In this document: positions 8,032 through 12,985 of the stretch, in pieces
Layout of the letters: each line of letters starts with the position of its first letter
Numbering within the stretch: the first letter of the stretch is position 1
Assembly: GCA_019090365.1 (NCBI GenBank)
Contig: JAHRWC010000203.1
Location: 1 to 12,985, forward strand
Source: Flavobacteriaceae bacterium
Lineage (GTDB): Bacteria > Bacteroidota > Bacteroidia > Flavobacteriales > Flavobacteriaceae
Length of the DNA: 12,985 nt
Direction: 5' to 3'
The notes under the pieces: generated by a model
Told to the model about the DNA's origin: nothing
Seen by the model: only the letters and a program-made list of their open reading frames with translations
Databases searched by the model: none
Made by a program: the position numbers and the translations under genes

Positions 8032-8296
8032 AAGTTCTAATGTTATATTAAATAGTTAAAATTCAACTAAATAATTAACTAACTCAAGAGGAAAAACACC
8101 CTTAGGATAAAGTATTTTCCCTGTTAATGCCTAATTATCAACATTTTACTTATTATGTTTTTATCCCAACCATCCATCTCTATCTAAACTTCTATACTGA
8201 ATTGCTTCTGAAATATGTTCGTTTTTAATGACTTCGGAAGCTTCTAAATCGGCTGAGAATAGGCACCTCCACCTTCGAGTGCTTCATACTAAATTT
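8032..8296. other. Intergenic junction region carrying a gene remnant
   Basis: A 265-bp gap between two minus-strand genes. From 8032 to 8160 it is AT-rich, with no gene and no strong hairpin. From 8161 to 8253 it holds the YifB/ComM-like remnant. From about 8250 to 8287 there is a patch with 21 G/C in 38 bases, far above its surroundings, containing short inverted GCAC/GTGC segments. It then leads into the stop codon of the PorP/SprF-like gene. No clear terminator for that gene is present. Confidence 0.6.
8161..8253 (-). pseudogene. 3' remnant of a YifB/ComM Mg-chelatase-like ATPase gene
   Basis: Read on the minus strand, 8253 to 8161 encodes about 30 residues that start ADLE, run through [14 protein letters not shown] and end GWLG followed by TAA. 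This is the characteristic C-terminal tail of the YifB/ComM family (Mg-chelatase subunit ChlI-like AAA+ ATPases linked to transformation and branch migration of DNA), whose members end with a very similar helix and stop just after the 'QYRSLDR' segment. Upstream of ADLE the frame changes abruptly to unrelated residues (TRRWRCLFS) and meets an in-frame TGA at 8284-8286. The remaining ~480 residues of the family are absent. The remnant has no start codon and no frameshift, so the tail alone has been kept. It is either a deletion scar or a duplicated gene end left by an integration event. Confidence 0.8.
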
Positions 8297-9283
8297 TTAT
8301 TGAAATAGTTTGTTACTCCTTTCCATTTTCCCTTTTGTACAAGGGCAGTCACTCAATGACTGTAATAAATTAAACCCAACAGTAACTGCGTGAGTACCAG
8401 TGTTATAATTTGTTAAATCATTGAGCGTTACTTGGTATGCATAAGCGATATATAAGAACGATTTTTGAAAACCTACCATGGGCCCAATATTTAAGGGTTG
8501 CATCACTTGGTCGTTTAAAAAACGATAAGAAGCTCCAAACCAATAAAAATCATTATCTCGATTGTATTTTTTATACTTTATATTTAAATCGGTACTCGAT
8601 CTACCATCACTGGTAAAATATTGAATAAAGGCAGAGGGTTCTAATACATAATCATTTGATGTATCAATAGTATAGCCAGTATAAAATTGAAGGTTAAGAA
8701 GTGAGTTTGGTTCTATGGCTGAAAATTTATCTATATCCTTAGGTACAATATTATTTGCATTAGCACTCAACCAAAAGTCTTTAAACCTATAAAGAGCTCC
8801 TACATCAAAGTTATGGTTTGCAATAGAGCGATCATTGGTAACAGACGGATCTATTGAAGGATTTTCATAGTTAGTGTTAAAATTTTCAATTGCAATCCTA
8901 AACGTATTTATGTTATAAGATATCCCAAAGGATAAATATTGCTCAGATTTATAATCTAATGTTAGGTGATGCGCAAAAGAAAGTTTTATTCCTTGTTGTC
9001 GAGTGTTTCCATTACTATCATTATATGCAGATACACCAACTCCAGAACGATATGCCATTCTAACATCCATATAGATTGCTTGATTTTCAGGTGCGTTTTT
9101 AATACCCACCCATTGTGTTAAACCATTAAGTCTTGTTCTAAAATTGTTTCCAATCCCAGCAAAAGTTGGTGATACTACAAAATCATTATCTGCCAAATAC
9201 TGAGTATACACAGGTAAATTAAGTTCCTGTCCATAACTTTGGAATACAATTAATATAAGTAGATATTTTAGTGCTTTTTTCAT
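8297..9283 (-). CDS. PorP/SprF family type IX secretion outer-membrane protein
   Basis: A 328-residue protein with an N-terminal signal peptide (MKKALKYLLILIVFQSYG, cleavage probably near residue 18-19). The segment from residue 38, SPTFAGIGNNFRTRLNG, followed by TQWVGIKNAPENQ, is the signature of the PorP/SprF family. The rest alternates hydrophobic and polar residues as in an outer-membrane beta-barrel. Family members work with the type IX secretion system. SprF is needed for secretion of SprB, a repeat adhesin with a type B C-terminal domain, and SprF-like genes usually sit next to such cargo genes. Here the gene lies 43 bp downstream of exactly such an adhesin, on the same strand, which suggests an operon and a dedicated partnership. 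An unusual short tail with CPC (about residues 313-315) and basic residues follows the last probable strand. It is not specifically sprF of the gliding locus, since the other gliding genes are absent. Confidence 0.92.
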   Translation of the reverse strand: MKKALKYLLILIVFQSYGQELNLPVYTQYLADNDFVVSPTFAGIGNNFRTRLNGLTQWVGIKNAPENQAIYMDVRMAYRSGVGVSAYNDSNGNTRQQGIKLSFAHHLTLDYKSEQYLSFGISYNINTFRIAIENFNTNYENPSIDPSVTNDRSIANHNFDVGALYRFKDFWLSANANNIVPKDIDKFSAIEPNSLLNLQFYTGYTIDTSNDYVLEPSAFIQYFTSDGRSSTDLNIKYKKYNRDNDFYWFGASYRFLNDQVMQPLNIGPMVGFQKSFLYIAYAYQVTLNDLTNYNTGTHAVTVGFNLLQSLSDCPCTKGKMERSNKLFQ

Positions 9284-9326
9284 AATAATACGTTTTGAAT
9301 AACAAATAAGTTCATGAATTTACTAT

Positions 9327-12300
9327 CTATCTATATAATGTGAAGTGCCCAACAAAATCACGATTATTATCTTCAATATTGGTTTCAACGACGTACCAAT
9401 AATCACCAGCAGGAAGTTCATGGTTATTATAAGTGCCATCCCATTTATCTCCTGCTCTTAAGGTTGCTACTTTACGACCATAACGGTCATAAATTGAGAA
9501 CATAAGGTTTGGATAATTTGGAGCACAACCTATGGTCCATCCATCATTTACGTTATCCCCATTTGGTGTAAAATAATTAGGGATACATAAATCAATAAAG
9601 TCTTGAGAAATTATAGCAGTAGCCATACATCCATTAGAGTCGGTTGCAGTTACTACAAAAGTTCCGGATTCTTCGATAGTGAAGATGTTTTCATCGCCAT
9701 AATCAACTTCATTCAACGTAAAAACATATTCTCCAGTACCTCCAATTGCATTCGCGACAATTTCATTAAGTTCACCTTCTTCTAGGTAAAGTTCTACAGG
9801 GATAAATGATTCAATATTAAAAAATTCTGTGAGAACTATACATCCATTTGTATGTGTTACGGTAATAAAATTATCTATACTTGGAGGTAAATTTGTAAAT
9901 ACATTACTGTTTTGGAAAGGCCCATCATTTAATGAATACTCTAACTGAGAAACATCAACAAGATCCTCATCAACCGTTACGCTAACAATATTAGTGGATA
10001 CATTATCAACACATAGAATTTCTAATTCTAATGCAGGTTCCATAAATACTGATTCAGGAAAAGTAATATTCCATTCAGATTCACATCCAAAAATATCACG
10101 AATGTAAACTACATGGTCTCCCCCATTTAGGTTTTCAAAATCAAAAATGGTTTGATCTAATTCGCCTGTAAAATAGGGTCCTTCATATACATCTAAACTT
10201 ACACTATACGGTAGGCTTCCTCCTTCAATATCTATACTGAAAGAACCATTTTGTTCTCCTTCACAAATTTCTGGAATAATAGAATCTGCTACAATGGTTA
10301 TTAATACTGCAAGAGGCTCTAGAACATCAAAATTAAATGTAATAAAACAACCCAGCTGATCTTGTACAATAACATCGTAATTTCCAGGAGCAAGATTTTC
10401 AAACACATTGGTTTCAAAAAATTGATTCAAATTTGGAGAAATAGCATACTTTATAATTCCAGATCCTCCATTTGCTAGGATTTCTAATATCCCGTTATTT
10501 TCACCCTGACAAAGAACATCCGTAACTACAAATGTCGTTTCTAAATTAGTTTCAGGCTCAGTGATAGTTATTTCTTCTGAAGTTTCTAAACAATCTCCAC
10601 TTTCAACAAAAACAACATAGATGCCTGCAGTTAATCCTGTAAATATTCCAGGGCTGTTTTGGTCTGCTAGGATTGTATTTCCTGAGCCATCTTGTAAAGT
10701 ATAGATATAATCTCCCAGCCCTCCTATTGCAGTTGCTTCTATAACACCCGTATTGTCACCTGCACAATTTATCTCAGGATCGGTTGATACTAAAGTTACT
10801 TCAAGACTAGGAAGTGGGTCTATAGTAATTTCATTTGAAACGTTATCGATACAGCCATTAGCATCTCTTACAAAATAATTATAGGTTCCTTCAGTAACAG
10901 TAAACGTAACTGATGTTGTAAATGTTCCTAAAATCGTAGTAAAGTCTATAGTATCACTATACTCATAATCACCTGTTCCTCCAGTTGCGCTCAATGTTAG
11001 TTCTGCATCGATTAAACAAGTTGGAGTCGTGTCAACCACTAATAAAGATATAATAGGGTCTGGCTGGTTAATTGTAACTGGTAATGAAGTAAAGATACAA
11101 TCATAACCATCCGTTATGATTACAGCGTAGGTTCCTACGCCTAAGTTTTCAAATACATTTGAAGTTTGAGGTCCAGAAATCGTTTCACTAGGTGATGTTG
11201 TCATTAGAGTATAGATATAATTTCCTTGACCTCCTGTAACATTTTCAACCGTAATTATCGCATTCTGATCATTAAAACAAGATAACATAGTATTGTTTGG
11301 AACAAAATCTGCATCAATAGGTTCGGGTTCTAAAAGTGTAATAGTTTCCGACTCTATACATCCATTAGCATCTCTAACATTTACTATATAAGTTCCTGCA
11401 CTTAGGTCTGTAAATGTGTTATTTTCTGAATAAGGAGATGTTGCATCACCAGTAAGTTCATATTCATAAGGAATTGTACCTCCACTAGCTATTGCAGTTA
11501 TTACACCTATATTATTATTACAGGTAACGTTTGAAGTTTCAAATATTTCCAATAACAATGGTATTGGTGGCGAACCTATTGTCACAACATTAGTTGTTGT
11601 AGTACAAAACGGGGTTTCTGTTTCAACAATTTCTATAGAATAATTACCTGAAGGTAAACCTGAAATTGTTTCAGGATTTGTTGACGTATTTGCTGCAATT
11701 GGGCTTCCAATTGGAGCACCTGATCCGTCCAGTAGTTGATAAGTGTAGGCTCCTATATAATCTATAATTGTTAATTCTAATTCTCCATTTGTTTCTCCAA
11801 AACAGTCATTTATTTCGGTTGCGCTCAGTATTGCTTCAATTTCATCAAAAGGAGCAACAATAAATGAGTCTGTTAAAAAGTAACAGTTTGTATCTAAATC
11901 ATTTACTTGATAATAATAAGTTCCAGGTTCTATAATATCAAAAACATTGGAAACTTGCTCAATACCATCTGGTAATAGTTGGTACGTAAAGTTTCCTGAT
12001 CCACCTGTAACATTTATGGTTACAGTTCCTGTTTGGTTACAATCTATTGGAGTAACAATAGCTATGGCTACAGCCGTTATTGTTTCTAAAGGATCTATTG
12101 TTAGGGTGTTTGTTGCTATACAATTATTTGAGTCTTTAACGTATATCGTTATGGTTTGAATTAGACCAGAATCTAGAACCTCAAATACATTTGTATCAAA
12201 ATAATTGATACCGTTGATACTATAGGTATAGTCAGCAGTCCCTCCAACTTCAGTAATTGTAATAATAGATGTAGATATTGTATTATCAGGATTACAAGAA

Positions 12301-12985
12301 AATGGTGTTGCATTTCCAGAAACTTCTAATAAAACTGGTTCATTAATAGTGACATTTTCTGTTGCAATACATCCTCTTCCTGAAGTTACTTGTACCGTAT
12401 AAGTTGCTGCTGACAAACCTGTAAAAATATTACTAGTTTGTGGCCCGACAATTATAGGAGCAATTATTTCATAAGTATAGATAGGGTTATCATTCCCCGA
12501 AAGTAATTCAACAATAATTTCTCCATCACTTCCTCCATTACAACTTAGCCCTGTTTCTTCAATTATAAAAGAAACTGGTGTTGCATTTTCTAAGGTAACA
12601 GGTACATCTTCTGAACAAAAAGTAACAGTATCAGTAACCGTTACAACATAAGACCCAGATGGAACCCCAGAAAATATATTTCCAATCAATACTATTGAAG
12701 GTGGGTTTGGACTAATGGTATAAGCATAGTTCCCTGAACCTCCTAAAGCAGTTACTGTAATTTCCCCATCATTATCGTCACAACTAGGTAAAGCAGTTAC
12801 AGCAGGAGTTAATCCTAACGATGGTTCTATGGTTACATTTACCAGGTTTCCACACCCATAAACATCATTTACCTGAACAGAATGCGACCCTGATGATAAA
12901 TTTGTAATGGTAAATGGGAAGGATTGATTCTGAAAATCACCTCCATCCACACTTACACTATAGGGTGGTATACCTGGATTTATTA
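9327..12985 (-). CDS. Giant SprB-like repeat adhesin with type B T9SS C-terminal domain (5' end outside window)
   Basis: The frame is open from the window edge to the TAG at 9327-9329, giving at least 1,218 residues. The GTG at 12950 is internal, because the frame continues upstream with matching repeat sequence (PPYSVSVDGG), so the start and signal peptide lie outside. The visible protein is a chain of about 14 SprB-like repeats of roughly 80 residues (first one cut by the edge). Each typically has a Cys near its start, a GG-x-G-x-Y-x-Y segment, then F-x-x-L-x-x-G-x-Y-x-V and a closing D-x-x-G-C. The last 88 residues (encoded at 9330-9593) are a gliding-motility-associated type B C-terminal domain: NYFTPNGDNVNDGW, then YDRYGRKV, KWDG and PAGDYWYVV. 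This domain directs export by the type IX secretion system and surface attachment. The product is therefore a cell-surface adhesin, perhaps for gliding or attachment. The PorP/SprF-like gene follows after 43 bp. The repeats are strikingly acidic and poor in Lys/Arg. Confidence 0.93.
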   Translation of the reverse strand, partial: INPGIPPYSVSVDGGDFQNQSFPFTITNLSSGSHSVQVNDVYGCGNLVNVTIEPSLGLTPAVTALPSCDDNDGEITVTALGGSGNYAYTISPNPPSIVLIGNIFSGVPSGSYVVTVTDTVTFCSEDVPVTLENATPVSFIIEETGLSCNGGSDGEIIVELLSGNDNPIYTYEIIAPIIVGPQTSNIFTGLSAATYTVQVTSGRGCIATENVTINEPVLLEVSGNATPFSCNPDNTISTSIITITEVGGTADYTYSINGINYFDTNVFEVLDSGLIQTITIYVKDSNNCIATNTLTIDPLETITAVAIAIVTPIDCNQTGTVTINVTGGSGNFTYQLLPDGIEQVSNVFDIIEPGTYYYQVNDLDTNCYFLTDSFIVAPFDEIEAILSATEINDCFGETNGELELTIIDYIGAYTYQLLDGSGAPIGSPIAANTSTNPETISGLPSGNYSIEIVETETPFCTTTTNVVTIGSPPIPLLLEIFETSNVTCNNNIGVITAIASGGTIPYEYELTGDATSPYSENNTFTDLSAGTYIVNVRDANGCIESETITLLEPEPIDADFVPNNTMLSCFNDQNAIITVENVTGGQGNYIYTLMTTSPSETISGPQTSNVFENLGVGTYAVIITDGYDCIFTSLPVTINQPDPIISLLVVDTTPTCLIDAELTLSATGGTGDYEYSDTIDFTTILGTFTTSVTFTVTEGTYNYFVRDANGCIDNVSNEITIDPLPSLEVTLVSTDPEINCAGDNTGVIEATAIGGLGDYIYTLQDGSGNTILADQNSPGIFTGLTAGIYVVFVESGDCLETSEEITITEPETNLETTFVVTDVLCQGENNGILEILANGGSGIIKYAISPNLNQFFETNVFENLAPGNYDVIVQDQLGCFITFNFDVLEPLAVLITIVADSIIPEICEGEQNGSFSIDIEGGSLPYSVSLDVYEGPYFTGELDQTIFDFENLNGGDHVVYIRDIFGCESEWNITFPESVFMEPALELEILCVDNVSTNIVSVTVDEDLVDVSQLEYSLNDGPFQNSNVFTNLPPSIDNFITVTHTNGCIVLTEFFNIESFIPVELYLEEGELNEIVANAIGGTGEYVFTLNEVDYGDENIFTIEESGTFVVTATDSNGCMATAIISQDFIDLCIPNYFTPNGDNVNDGWTIGCAPNYPNLMFSIYDRYGRKVATLRAGDKWDGTYNNHELPAGDYWYVVETNIEDNNRDFVGHFTLYR
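9594..12985 (-). repeat. Tandem array of ~14 diverged SprB-like protein repeats
   Basis: Thirteen complete units of about 70-95 residues (roughly 210-280 bp) plus a partial one at the window edge fill the adhesin upstream of its C-terminal domain. Units 2-13, counted from the window edge, have exactly two cysteines each; the last unit has one. The repeats are clear at protein level but diverged at DNA level. Shared pieces such as GPQTSN(I/V)F in units 3 and 8, and VRDANGCI in units 7 and 9, point to old internal duplications. They probably form beta-sandwich domains in a long extended stalk. Confidence 0.85.

Noticed and set aside
8090..8120. Hairpin GGAAAA/TTTTCC as a terminator after the YifB-like remnant
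   Set aside because: Only 6 bp of stem with a 19-base loop and no T-tract; too weak to call.
9324..9335. TATC microsatellite at the end of the adhesin gene as a phase-variation tract
   Set aside because: Only about three repeats, located at the stop codon and next to the PorP start; too short to be a credible slippage switch.
12948..12950. GTG as the start codon of the repeat adhesin
   Set aside because: The frame stays open to the window end and the upstream residues continue the repeat pattern; no signal peptide follows the GTG.

Overview
The window is AT-rich DNA from a member of the Bacteroidota, most likely Flavobacteriia. The evidence is a PorP/SprF-type protein, a large repeat adhesin with a gliding-motility-type (type B) C-terminal sorting domain, several lipoproteins with Bacteroidota-style signal peptides, one promoter of the TTTG-N19-TAnnTTTG form, and A-rich instead of Shine-Dalgarno-like leaders. 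I see no rRNA, tRNA, CRISPR array or intact insertion sequence.

Left block (1-2766, plus strand): three tightly packed genes close an operon that begins outside the window. They are the C-terminal part of an unrecognised protein, a leaderless M15-type zinc peptidase with a peptidoglycan-binding domain, and an AAA+ ATPase. The ATPase resembles the Afp15/Pvc15 ATPases of extracellular contractile injection systems (eCIS), so this is probably the 3' end of an eCIS cluster. No structural eCIS gene is visible, so that reading is an inference. A strong hairpin terminator at about 2773-2809 separates the block from the convergent next gene.

Middle block (2825-8031): this holds a two-domain M16 zinc metallopeptidase lipoprotein (minus), a divergent monocistronic lipoprotein with one c-type heme motif (plus, with a near-perfect Bacteroidota promoter and its own terminator), and a small unrecognised lipoprotein (minus). 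All three products should act in the periplasm or at the outer membrane.

Junction (8032-8296): this looks like ordinary intergenic space, but on the minus strand it contains an in-frame remnant of the last ~31 codons of a YifB/ComM (Mg-chelatase-like) gene. A short GC-rich patch abuts it. This is a scar of rearrangement or integration.

Right block (8297-12985, minus strand): a very large secreted adhesin (at least 1,218 residues, 5' end outside the window) is followed 43 bp later by a PorP/SprF-family outer-membrane protein. The adhesin has 13 complete SprB-like repeats plus one cut by the window edge. Its repeat region is almost free of lysine and arginine and carries a regular two-cysteine pattern. 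It ends in a type B type IX secretion C-terminal domain, and the pair has the layout of a type IX secretion cargo with its dedicated SprF-like partner.
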